A DNA stretch of 64,000 bases from Edaphochlamys debaryana. Taxonomy: Eukaryota > Chlorophyta > Chlorophyceae > Chlamydomonadales. The DNA lies in contig JAEHOE010000079.1 of assembly GCA_016858145.1 (NCBI GenBank), forward strand, positions 496,001-560,000. Reading direction: 5' to 3'. Below are positions 45,205-55,435 of this stretch, one piece after another (position 1 is the stretch's first letter; each line of letters opens with the position of its first letter). Below the pieces are notes generated by a model. That model was given only the letters and a program-made list of their open reading frames with translations, did not search any database and had not been told where the DNA came from. Both the position numbers and the translations under genes were made by a program.

Positions 45205-48027
45205 ATGCAGCACTCTCACGCCTTTGTTGCCCAGCGGGCGACCGCCCGCATCCACTTGAACGTGCGGTGCCAGGCGGCCTACGAGCTGCGCGTATGCGTC
45301 AACCGCACGTGCAAGAGGCAAGGCAGCGAGCAGGTTGGTGTGTTCTGGGCGTCGCTAAGCACACATGCGGTCTCGGCGTTTTTGACTGGCTTTCTGGAGT
45401 TCTCAAGGCCCCTGCTCTTGCCCACCCGCTTAACAGATTCTCAAGTTTGCCACTGACCTTGGCCTCGAGGGCGTGCGCGCTTCCCCGACCGGCTGCCTTG
45501 GTGAGCAGATTTCAACGCTACTGGCGCTGTTGCCGTCTCTGTCCTGCTCGGCGTCCTCATGTCGCCGCACGATATTATCTTCTGGTCCCTAATTGGACCG
45601 TCGACTGGAGGGTCTCTCTCACGGCATCACGTGGCCTGCCCTTGACCCGCAACCCCTCCTCCCGACTCCCCCCCTTGTTTCTTTCTCAGGCAACTGCGGC
45701 AGCGGACCCAACATGGTCCTGCTGCCCAACGAGCAGCTGCTCAACCACGTGGCGACACCCAACGACCTTGCACAGGTGCGCAACTGCGGGTCCACCTGGG
45801 GTGTCTGATAGCGGGTCGGGCGACGCTTGTGGGTGTGACAGCTTGGTCTCGAATTGGGGGAAGTGTGACACACAGAGATGACACCGTGGGAGTTCTTGCT
45901 GTCCGGGTGACGGGGTAGACGCTGCCTTGGCACTGAGGTCATTTTTGTCCGTCAGCGGCCACTGTAGACCGGCCGCGTGGCCAACTGAGCACTGGAGTAA
46001 ACTTGCCACTAACAGGCCTTTGCCATTGTCCGCCCGTTCTTCTGTCTCTCCCAGGTGCTGGGCGCCTTCTGCGGAGCGGCGGTGGACGACACCGTGCTGC
46101 AGGCCACGCAGGCAGGTGCCCCGGGGGCGCAGGCCGTTGTTGGTTGAGCGCGGCAAGCCTCCTCCACGCCCTACCGCTCAGCCCCACCTGACTGGCAAGC
46201 GGCTAGGACTGCGCACACCGTGTTTGGCCGTGCGGACCGGTGCGACTACAATTTCGTGCAAGCTTGACGTTTGATTCTTGGCGAGGCAGACGAGTTGGGC
46301 GCATGAGGCATGGGCGGGCGGCGGCAGCAGGCATGCTGCCGGCGCAGCCCTAGGACACGCGATCTACCCCATTCTTATGGTGCAACAAAGTAGCGATGAA
46401 GATTTGCTTTCGTCTATTTCTGTATGGAGATTCCGATTAGGCAACGGCCGCGTGTGGTGCAGCTTCTGGTGAGGCCACTGGCTCGGCTCTGACAAGCCTT
46501 GCCCGCCGGCGGCCTCACCAGAAGGGCCCATCTTCCGGTCAGCATTACCTTATTTGGTTGCTCTCAGGTTCTTCTCACGACGCGGTGCTGTACACTTGGA
46601 AGCTCGTCCCCGATTGGGGGCGGCGGCGAGCGATGGTCTTGGCTGTACATTAGGCTGGAGACCTGCGGGAGCGGCGGGTGGCACGCGCTCATTGATGTAG
46701 GGTTGTAGGGCGAAGCGTGCGGCGCGCCCTTCAGGCAGGTGGCATTGGCCGCGGCGTCCCATTGTGCGTGACGAATAAACTGCGGTTGGCCAAGTAAGGC
46801 CCCTGGGGTCGACGGTCCGGACTTGCGGTAGCAGCTGACGTGTGAAACAACTCGGCTTGCGAAGCCCTTCCCGACGCCGACTTGAAATTGCGACGCACCC
46901 GGCAGCTCCTGCTGGTCTAGCACTCAGCGCGGCAGCTTCCACCTTAACAGCATTTGCATAATGGAGCCTCACCAAGCTTCCCCCTACCTGGACCTCTGCT
47001 CATACCTCAGCGCCCCTGCTGTGCCAGGCCTGAAACCGGCTGCCGCCTTACGTCAGATGGCGGAGCTTGCTTGCAGCCTCAGCAGCCTCACTTCACTCCT
47101 CGGCAGGCCCACGAACCCTGATCGTGTGCCGGACCCCTCCTCCCCCCACAGCTGCGCCTCGCGGGCAACTCCCACGCTGCCAATCGCGAGTTCGCCGCCG
47201 CCATCAGCGCCTACACGCGGGCGTTGGAGCTGCAGCCCAGGGCGGGGCGGCACATGCTCCACAGCAACCGCTCCGCCGCACACCTACAGGTCAGGAGGGG
47301 TGGTGTGGGTGGGGGCCAGGAGGTTGCGGGAGGTGTGCCTTGAATCCGCTGCGGGAGGTGTGCCTTGAATCCGCCATAATTGCCGCTGATGCCATCGGTT
47401 GCTACCAGGCCAAGCTTGAGCGACCCGTCTGCTCTCTCACCCCACCGCAGTTGGGGAATAAGGAGGCCGCTCTAGCGGACGCGCAGAAGGCGGTGGAGCT
47501 GTCGCCACCGGACTTTCAAATGGCGAGTCAAACCCGACTGGGGACTTGACGTTACGCCTGGATGTCTGGTGGCTTGTTGAGGCTGGGCCGGTCCTTTTAG
47601 GCGCCGCGAAGAGGCCCAACAGCGTTATCAACCCCTCCTCGCGTGCCTCATGCCCCCTTGATTCTTAACGTCCTTGCAGTCGCACATCAGGCTCATCGAC
47701 TGCCTCTACGCGCTGGGGCGGTACGCGGAGGCGGCGGAGGCGTGCCGGCGAGCCGATGAGAAGGACAGCTCATTCCGCTTCCGCAGCGAGTTCCCGGTGG
47801 GTGGGGCTAGCTGCCTAACGGGAAGCGGAGGCGCGCGTTGGGTGTCAAGTTGGGTGGCGGGGTGGGTGTCGGGTCGGGTGGGTGCTGCGGCGGTGGGCCA
47901 GAGGGTCGCATGGATCCACACGCTTGCATGAATGGCTTGCTTGCGTCCGCTGAAGGCTTGTCCGATTCGCTCCAACCTACCTCAGGCAATCAAGCGGGCA
48001 CTGCAGGCGGCGGGCCAATTGGTGTAG
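45205..48027 (+). CDS. Thioredoxin-like [2Fe-2S] ferredoxin fused to TPR repeats
   Basis: Exons: 45205-45333, 45437-45500, 45690-45775, 46055-46111, 47152-47289, 47451-47522, 47680-47796, 47986-48027; 234 aa. The N-terminal half (about 20-112) matches the thioredoxin-fold 2Fe-2S ferredoxin family: ELRVCVNRTCKRQGS with C31 and C36, then PTGCLGNCGSGPNMVLLP with C63 and C67, which are four cluster ligands. The C-terminal half has about three TPR units (GNSHAANREFAAAISAYTRA, HSNRSAAHLQLGNKEAALAD, IRLIDCLYALGRYAEAAEAC). Plants have proteins with the same order. The likely role is a soluble redox or Fe-S partner protein whose TPRs bind another protein; the partner is unknown. Introns 4 and 6 have GC donors. 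Intron 4 is about 1.04 kb. No transit peptide is obvious. Confidence 0.85.
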
Positions 48028-48855
48028 GCGGCGGCTGACCCAGGCGACAAACGGTCTCCAGGGCCCCCGTCAACTTGCGGACCTTGCAGCCGGAGCTTGA
48101 CCAAAGGCTCTTGGGAGTGCACCTGGGTCAGCAGGACCCAAGAGGAAAGACATCGCGGGCCCGGTCTGAAGCTGTGTAGCTCGTCGCCTGAGGGGGCTCT
48201 GGAAGGTTTCACAGCAGATTGCTGGTGAGGTGGAACGAGGCCCACTCACCGTGGCATGGTGCCGAAGACTGTTGGAGGGTCGAGAGGTTTGATAGCATAG
48301 CCCATAAGGGTGCAGCAAGATGTGGAAGATGTGGAACGGGGCGCCTTGTGCGGGGGTTTCATGTGCCCCCAAACATATACTCCGCAGTATTACCGTATTG
48401 AAGTAACCGCACTGCAGGCAGGATGCGCTGTGAGAGATGCAAGCGAGTGACGAGGCCGACGGGGTAATAGGAAGCAGCTGGGCCCCGGACTGTGTGCAGA
48501 TGTGAGCGGGCTAAGTAAGCTGATATTCACTGTGCACGAGAAACGAGGCTTACTGGCGAAGTCATAAGACAAGAGCTTTGATGGTGCGAGTGCGGCAACA
48601 GAGTGATGTGGGTGTCAGCGGGTCGCACAAGGGGAGAGGAGAGCCACTGGAGTGTGGTCTAGGGGCTGGTCGGGCTGCTCAGGGCTCACTCGGAGCCCCA
48701 GGCGTGAAGCTGGCGGGTTAAGCCCCCTACCCTATGAGGTCTTAGGTGGGCGCCATGCCCAGCCCGCAAATGACGAATGCCTTTGTGTGGTGCAGCTGGC
48801 GGGCGGACGAGGGACTAGCGTTGCCTTTCTTGACGTGGTCACGCAATTGTGGAGT

Positions 48856-48875
48856 CAGACAGACAGACAGACAGA
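48856..48875. repeat. (CAGA)5 microsatellite
   Basis: Five perfect CAGA units just beside the minus-strand TGTAA of the LRR gene. Confidence 0.9.
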
Positions 48876-48877
48876 TG

Positions 48878-48882
48878 TTACA
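48878..48882 (-). terminator. Poly(A) signal TGTAA of LRR gene
   Basis: ttaca on the plus strand, about 240 nt past the LRR stop codon at 49123. Confidence 0.6.
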
Positions 48883-48960
48883 GGTGTTGACCCAACCCGC
48901 ACGCTCCGTTAGGGCCAGAGTCGGGGCACACCAAGAACTCAGAAACGACTAGCTCTCCGC

Positions 48961-48965
48961 TGTAA
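48961..48965 (+). terminator. Poly(A) signal TGTAA of ferredoxin-TPR gene
   Basis: First plus-strand TGTAA I see after the stop at 48027. It implies a 0.95-kb 3' UTR. Confidence 0.5.
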
Positions 48966-49122
48966 GACCCGATGGAAGAAGCGCCCAAGAGCACGTGGGC
49001 ATTGCTGCCAAAAGGAACCCACATCACCTCCATGGAAGCCCAAACCAGACTCTCGAAAGTCCCCGTGGCAGACGTCCGGCAGCGGACTAGCGGCACAGAC
49101 ATGTAACTGCACGCTTGATGTT

Positions 49123-52100
49123 TCATGTGTACGCCAGCTGCACCGGTGGACAGCGCAGACCCGCCCACGCCTGCAGCCCCACGTCGGCCCTCAGCACCGC
49201 CGGCGCCTCTAGCCTCACCAGCGCACCCCACACCACCGCCTCCCCCGCCTCCCCGGGCACCTGCAGCGGCCACCACGCCATCACGTGACCTCTGTTTGCC
49301 CCTTGCTTCGCGCCTGCTGCTACCGCCGCGCTCCATGCCCCAGCACTGCCCCAACCGTCACCCGCTCCCCCGAGGCCCGGGACGGCCGTGATCCGCAGCG
49401 TCCGGAGGTGCGGGCAGCCCTTTGCAGCGGCCCGCACGCCCTCGAGGCACACCGGCGCCGCCAGCTCCCTCAAGACCGGGCAGCTGCCCACCAGCCCCGC
49501 CACCGCACGGGGCCTGAGCCGGGTACAACCCTCCAGGCTTAGGGAGAGCAGCAGCAACCGAGGCTGGGGCGGCCGCTGCTGCTGTTCGGGGTGTGCTGAG
49601 GCGGATGGGCCTCGGTGGCGGCCGTCTGGGCAGGCAGGTGCCGGCGCGGGATGCGGCGGGGGCAGGGGCTCCTCGAGGCCCGGGCACGCGCCCGTGATGG
49701 CCCCGCAGCCCGACAGCTCCAGGTGCACCAGCGCTCCCCTCAACCGCTCCCCCCCTCTCCCCCACTGCGCGTGCTCGTCCGCCTCGCCCTCCTCCGCATC
49801 CGCCTGCGCCACATCGCCCCCTGCCTGGCCTCCCGGAACGACTCCGCCGCCGCCCGACGCCAGCGGATTAGTCGACGCCTCGGGGCCCCCGTCGTCGGCG
49901 GCCAGGCTCAGGGCAAGCTGCAGTGTGGCGTCCGTGAGGAGGGGGCAGCCGCTGAGGGAGAAGCGGCGCAGCAGCCGGCAGCCGCGCAGCACCGCCGCCG
50001 CGCCCTCGTCCCCTGAGCCCGCGGCGTTCCGCAGCCGCAGCGAGCGCAGCAGCGGGCAGGCGCTCGGCAGGCGGCGGAGGAAGGCGTCGGTGGCGGAGGC
50101 AGAGGCAGCGGAAGCGGCGGCGCTGCCGCCGGGGCCGCCACCGCCGCCAGTGGCGGGGCCGAGGGTGCAGTCGAGCTGTTGCAGAGCCCATAGCGTGGAC
50201 AGCGGCACCATTGGTCCCGGGGCTGCTGTAACTTCAGCAGCTTTTCCTGTGGCCATGCTGCCGGCTTGGCTGCACCCCTCGTCGTCGCCAGCGCCGCGTG
50301 CCGCTAGTCGTGCGGGGGCAGCAGGGGGATCGGTGGCGGAAGCCATGTCCGGACCGGGGGTGGCATAGGCGCTGTACGGCGTGGGTGGGGTGGAGGCGAA
50401 TGAGGCGGCGGGGGAGAGCGGGGAGGACAGGTCCGCGCCCAGAAGCCACGACAGCGCGGCGGGGCTGGACAGCGCTGACGGCAGGCTGACCTTCCGCAGC
50501 GCTCGCGCCCGCGTGTTGACCCCGCGGGCCCCGCCAGAGCCCAGCAGGCCCCTGCCGCCAGCGCCACCAACACCTGCCTCGCGTCCGAAGCTGCCGCTGG
50601 CTCCGGCACTGGCGCCCGCGACTCCGCCGCTGGCGCCCAGGGCGGCCGGCGAGAGCTGGGAGCATCCCGACAGCTTGAGGCACTGCAGCCCGGGGCAGCA
50701 CTCCAGGGCCTGCGGTGCAGCACCGGACATTCAGGCTCGCTTGCGGCGGGCATTGCACTACGGTTGTCGGGCATAAGTGCAATGCTCTAGGACCTTCGGG
50801 ACAGCTCAAGCAAGATAACCCCATGCTACCCTCATTACGGTATACACCCTTGCAGCCCTTGCAATGCCTTTCAACCAGCCCTACCTGCAGCAGTCCTAGG
50901 TCCGACACGCCGCGGCAGCCCCTTAGCTCCAGCCGCGACAGCCCCGACACCGCCCTCAGGGTTGCGTCGCCGGCCTCCGTGCCGCCCAGCTGCAGGCTGA
51001 CCAGCCCGCCAGCCGCTGGCGCCGCCGCCGAAAGCTGCTGCGCCTCCGTCGGCCCGCTCACGGCCGCCGCCTCTGGAGGTGCCGCCGTTCCCGCCGAGCT
51101 CCCGATGAGGCGGCCGGGAGCGGGGCATTGCAGCGCTGCTGATGGAGCCGCCGCCAGGGCGGTCACGAGCGACGCAAAGCCTCGGTCATTCGGGCCAGAG
51201 CGGCGGGACCGCTTGCCGCCGCCGTCATCCGCGGAGCTGCCGGTACTGCCGCCGCTGCCGCCGCTGGCGCCGCCGCCGGGGCGGACGGGGCGGCGGAAGG
51301 CAAAGCCGGGCGCCCGTGCCCTCGCTGTGCCTGCACGATGCGGTGTATAGATCCATCACACCGAAAGCGTCAGCGCTAGCTTTGAATAAGCCTTGCCTGG
51401 CTTCGCTTCACCACGTACCAACGCCTTCGTAACCGAGCTCCCCAACCACAAGGCCCCATGACCCCCTTATACACCCAGGCCCCGCCGCCACCCACCCAGC
51501 GGCGGCGCGCAGTCCGTCAGGTCCAGCGCCGTGAGCCCCGTCAGCGCCGCCAGCGCCGCCAGTCCCTCGTCAGACAGGCGGCAGCAGCCCGACAGGCAGG
51601 CGGCGCGCAGGCGGGGGCAGGCGGCCGCCAGGCGCACGGCGGCCATGTCGGAGAACTGTTTGGGGACAGGAGGGGGGGAGGCGCCACACAGGGGCGGGGG
51701 TTGGGAGTAGAGGTAGTGGACAAGGGCGACGATACAGGGGGTGGGTCAGGGGCGTGTGGGCGAGCGCTGGCCGGGTAGGCGGTGGTTGAGCAGACGCCGG
51801 AGTTACTGCCAAAGCCGCCCAACAACATGTCCTCACCTCGCCAACGCCAGACAGGTCCAGAGACGTCAGGCCGCTGAGTGCGGTCGCCACGGGCGCCACC
51901 ACGGCAGCCCCTCCCGCCGCCCCTGTGGCCCCTGCCTGCACTCCTGCCCCGGGCCAGGCCCCCGCCGCCGCATGCGCTGCCGCTGGCGCCGGCTCCGGCG
52001 CTGCGGCCTTGGCCTCCTCGAAGAGGTCCTCCAGCATAGCCGCCTCCCCCAGCTCCTCCACGCCCAGTCCAGGAAGCTCCTGCGCCCGCACTTCCCCAGC

Positions 52101-54189
52101 TCCCACTGGCCCTGCCCCCATGCCGTCCGCAGCCCGAGCGCCGTCTGCGCCAGGGTGCGTCAACGGCCGCAAGCCGCCGGCAGCAAGCCCCAGTGCCAGC
52201 TCCGTTGCCGCCTGCGCCGTCGCCGCCACCTCCAGGAGCAGCTCTTCCCCCAACAAGGTCTCTGGAGCCTCCTGCCAGCTGGACAGGCAGCCGGCTGCCA
52301 GGGTCTGGAAGCCCACAGGGCCGCATGGGACTGGCGCGGGTGCGGTTGGGCCTGGTGAGGCCGAGCCGCAGCTGGTTCCGGGGGCTGGTTGTGGTGCTGG
52401 TGGTACACGGCACGTGCGGTCCCATCTCGCGGCTGCGGTGAGCTGCGCTGTGCGGATCCGTACGGCGGTGATCACTGCGGCGCCCGCCACGTGACGGCAG
52501 TTGGAGAGGCGCAGGTGCGCCAGGGCGGGACAGGCGGCGGCGAGGCAGGGCGGCACTTCGGAGGAAATGCCGGTGCCAGAGAAGGAGAGTGAGGTCAGGG
52601 AGGTCCTGCGGCGGCACCGGTAGAGGCATGGCGGACGGGAGTGGGCACGAATTTGTGTGGTTGTGGGCATGTGGCGTGTGTTTGTCACAAAATGTCGCGA
52701 GCTCGCCGTGCCCACCCATGTACTCACCGGCAAGGCCATGCGCTCCTCAGTGCCTCCACACGAACCGCGCCACCGCCCTCGAGGTAAGCCAGGTCCGCCT
52801 TTGCGCCCCAGAGGCCCCAAATGTCAGCATCAGTCAGCCCGGGCAGAGCCGAGACGTCGAGCTCAGTCAGGGCCGGACCGGCAGCCAGGAAGGCGGGAAG
52901 CGGGCGGGTACAGGCGGGGGCACGGGCCTCAGCGGCATCCTCGGCCCTGATGCTGGGGCCCCCGCTTGCGGTGGCCGGCGCAACACGCCAGCAGCCGGCG
53001 AGCCGAAGACACCTGGGGGGCGCGGAGCAGAAAAGACATGGAGGTACGACCTATGTGTCTAGGCAGTCAGGCGATCCCCACTGTCCTTGTTGCCGTACCT
53101 GAGCTGCCGGCACTTTGCAAGGCAGGTGAGGTCGGAGACCTGCATCGAGGGGCCCCAGCACTTTGCGTAAGTCTGTCTGCTTCCCTGACTCTGGGCCCCC
53201 GTTCGCACTGTAGCCCCTCGGCCCCTCACATACCTCGCAGCACTCGGACAGGTCCAATGACGTAAGACTGTACAGCCTCTCGCCAACTGCTTTTACCGCT
53301 TCGTCGCCGAGGAGGGGGCAGGACGAGCAGTCCAGAGACGCCAACCGCCCTAGGTACGGCAGGATGCAGCACAGATCTGCATCGCTGCATCACATGGGCA
53401 GGGTGGGATCGCAGGTACACATAGCTGAGTCTTGATTGGGGCAAGCAGGGGGATGAAGGCGGAGGGGCGCATGCAAGGCCGCTTTACGGGAGCAAACCTT
53501 GCTCTTCAACTTCCACCGCGCGCCCACCTGATGCGGTGGCAGCCATGGAGGGACAGGGACCGGAGGCACACGGCCGGGGCTACTGCGGGCGCCAGGGACA
53601 GCGAGCCACCCGGCCCCGGGGGCTGCCCACTGCTCCCCTCATCTCCGGCGGCCGCTGCGATCACCCAGCTGCTGCCGCCAGCGCCAGGGCACCCGTCGCC
53701 TTGGCCACCGCCACCGCCAGCGCCACTGCCAGCCCCCAGGCACTCTGCCAGACAGGAGCCGCTGACGCCAGCGCACCCCGACAGCGACAGAGCGCTCACG
53801 AAGCCACTGAACTCAGCGCCGCTCCACAGGCACCTGGCAAGACAGGTTGGGAAAGGCACGGTCACGAGGTTGCATCATGGCGGCCTGACACGTCCGGAAC
53901 AGGGCTCAACCTCTGGGAGGCGCTTAGGACTGTTAGGCTCCGCACCCAGCTCCCGCAACTCCTCGACATGGCGTATCCCTCCCAATAACGGGCCCTTTGG
54001 AACCCACCGCAGCATGTGGTCCGTGAGCGCCCCCCGCCTCGCCAGCGCCACCAGCAGCGCCCACTTGCTGCCCACCGGCGCCATCGCGCCTACGGCCGCC
54101 GCCAGGCCCCGCCGCCAGTCGGGCGGGGCGCAGGCGAGCTGCTGCTCCAGCGCCTGCAGCGCCAGGTCCTGCAGCCGGGGCAGGGCCAT
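49123..54189 (-). CDS. Large cysteine-type leucine-rich repeat protein (FBXL/AMN1-like repeats)
   Basis: Exons (descending): 54189-54008, 53833-53528, 53384-53234, 53139-53099, 53012-52728, 52605-51837, 51655-51496, 51330-50885, 50709-49123; 1308 aa. The N-terminal 60 residues are alpha-helical-looking (LQDLALQALEQQLACAPPDW) and may be a degenerate F-box, but I cannot show it. The rest is cysteine-containing LRRs: VSALSLSGCAGVSGSCLAEC, LTSLDLSECCEVSDLTCLAK, LTALDLTDCAPPL, LSRLELRGCRGVSDLGLLQ and LQCLKLSGCSQLSPAAL. Long Ala/Gly-rich insertions interrupt the repeats, notably in exons 6 and 9. Such LRR fans usually recognise proteins, often in SCF ubiquitin ligases. The last exon is modelled as 1,587 open nt; a short intron inside it cannot be excluded. 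Confidence 0.78.
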
Positions 54190-55435
54190 GGCCGCTGCGG
54201 CCTAGGGCCCGGGCCCGCCCGTCCGCTGTCCTATCTCGCCAGGGCTTCGCGTAGTACCCTGTCGCTAGTGTCCGGATGGATGGGAGAGGCAGACCCGCGG
54301 ACTTCGTCCCCGCCGCTGCAGATCGTGGGTGCGGCTGCGGTCCAGCCGTAGACCTGCTGTCGCGCGCCCCGCCGCCTCCGGCGTAGCTGAGCGTGGGCAG
54401 CTGAGCGAGGATCGGTCGAGGCCAGGCGCTAGCGAGCGTGGGCAGTTCTGGGCAGAGGTGAGCAGCCCCAAGGGCGCGGGGCAACGCAGGCTCAAGGCGG
54501 AGACCGCCTTCCCTGGTTCTCACCAGCCACGGCCGCAGCGGGCGCGTGAAGGGCGACCGTGCTCCGGGCAGAGCGTGGGGCAGAGCGTGGGCTGAGCTTC
54601 CCGGCCCGGCAGCAAACTTGACGTGCACTGAGACCACGGCCTGCTCCTCCTTCCGCTACTGATATGCTAGAAGTCGACCGCAGCTACAGCACTGTCGCGG
54701 CTCGCACGGACAGGCGAATGGCGCGAAATGCCTTTCAGCAGGGCTTGTGAGCCTTAACGAGCTTCAGGGCTTGTGAGCCTTAACGAGAGCTAAAGTGTGT
54801 AGTAACCAGAGCCATGTGGGCATTGTGCAGCGTAATGTATGAACGCAGGTCGCGCGCGCGACCCTGTGCACCGCCCCGCGCCTCGCGCCCCCATTTGGCA
54901 CGCCACCAACCCTCACCAACCGGATCCCCCCCCTTGGGGCAAAGGGGCTTCGCCTTGGCCCCAATCCGCCCCAAAGTCTCGCTGGCCTGCTAACCACTCA
55001 CTCGGACGCGGGCTGCTGCAGCTCAAAACCCCACCATGGATGGCGGGAGGACGGGTCCGTGGGTCTTAGGGACCGCTGGCGGCCCAATCGTGCAAAGTGA
55101 AACACCCATGTATAGCTACCAGTAGCATAGGCTCACGAATCCAGCAGCTGCGCCGCTGGGTATGCGCATGCCGAGCCGGCTCATGCAAGCAGAAGTGCGC
55201 AGTCCCTCTCTTCACCCTCTACTCGGTGCATTGCTACATCTCTACAAACTCGGTTAGCACGCCACGGCTGGAGTCCTAGTGCCGTGCCCGAGAAGCTTGC
55301 ATATTGTTCTTCCGCGCCACTGCACCCCGCTGTCTCGGGCAGAGTCACAGTAGCTTATTCTTACTTGTACGCTTATTGCAATTGCCTGCGCCACTCTACC
55401 TGACACTTAGGTGCGAGTCCTTGCATCTCGGCCCG
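54190..55435. promoter_or_regulatory. Divergent upstream region, LRR / SPOUT1
   Basis: 1.25 kb between opposite start codons. It includes a 23-nt direct repeat at 54739-54787. No TATA box or conserved coding was identified. Confidence 0.4.
54739..54787. repeat. 23-nt direct repeat, period 26
   Basis: cagggcttgtgagccttaac plus gag occurs at 54739-54761 and 54765-54787, identical, separated by 3 nt. It could be a recent slippage product or a paired binding site. Confidence 0.85.

Larger units (their letters stand above)
48028..49122. other. Convergent 3' UTR region, ferredoxin-TPR / LRR genes
   Basis: 1.1 kb without conserved coding. A plus-strand TGTAA at 48961-48965 and a minus-strand TGTAA at 48878-48882 face each other, so the two mature 3' ends would overlap by roughly 100 nt. 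A (CAGA)5 run lies at 48856-48875. Confidence 0.55.
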
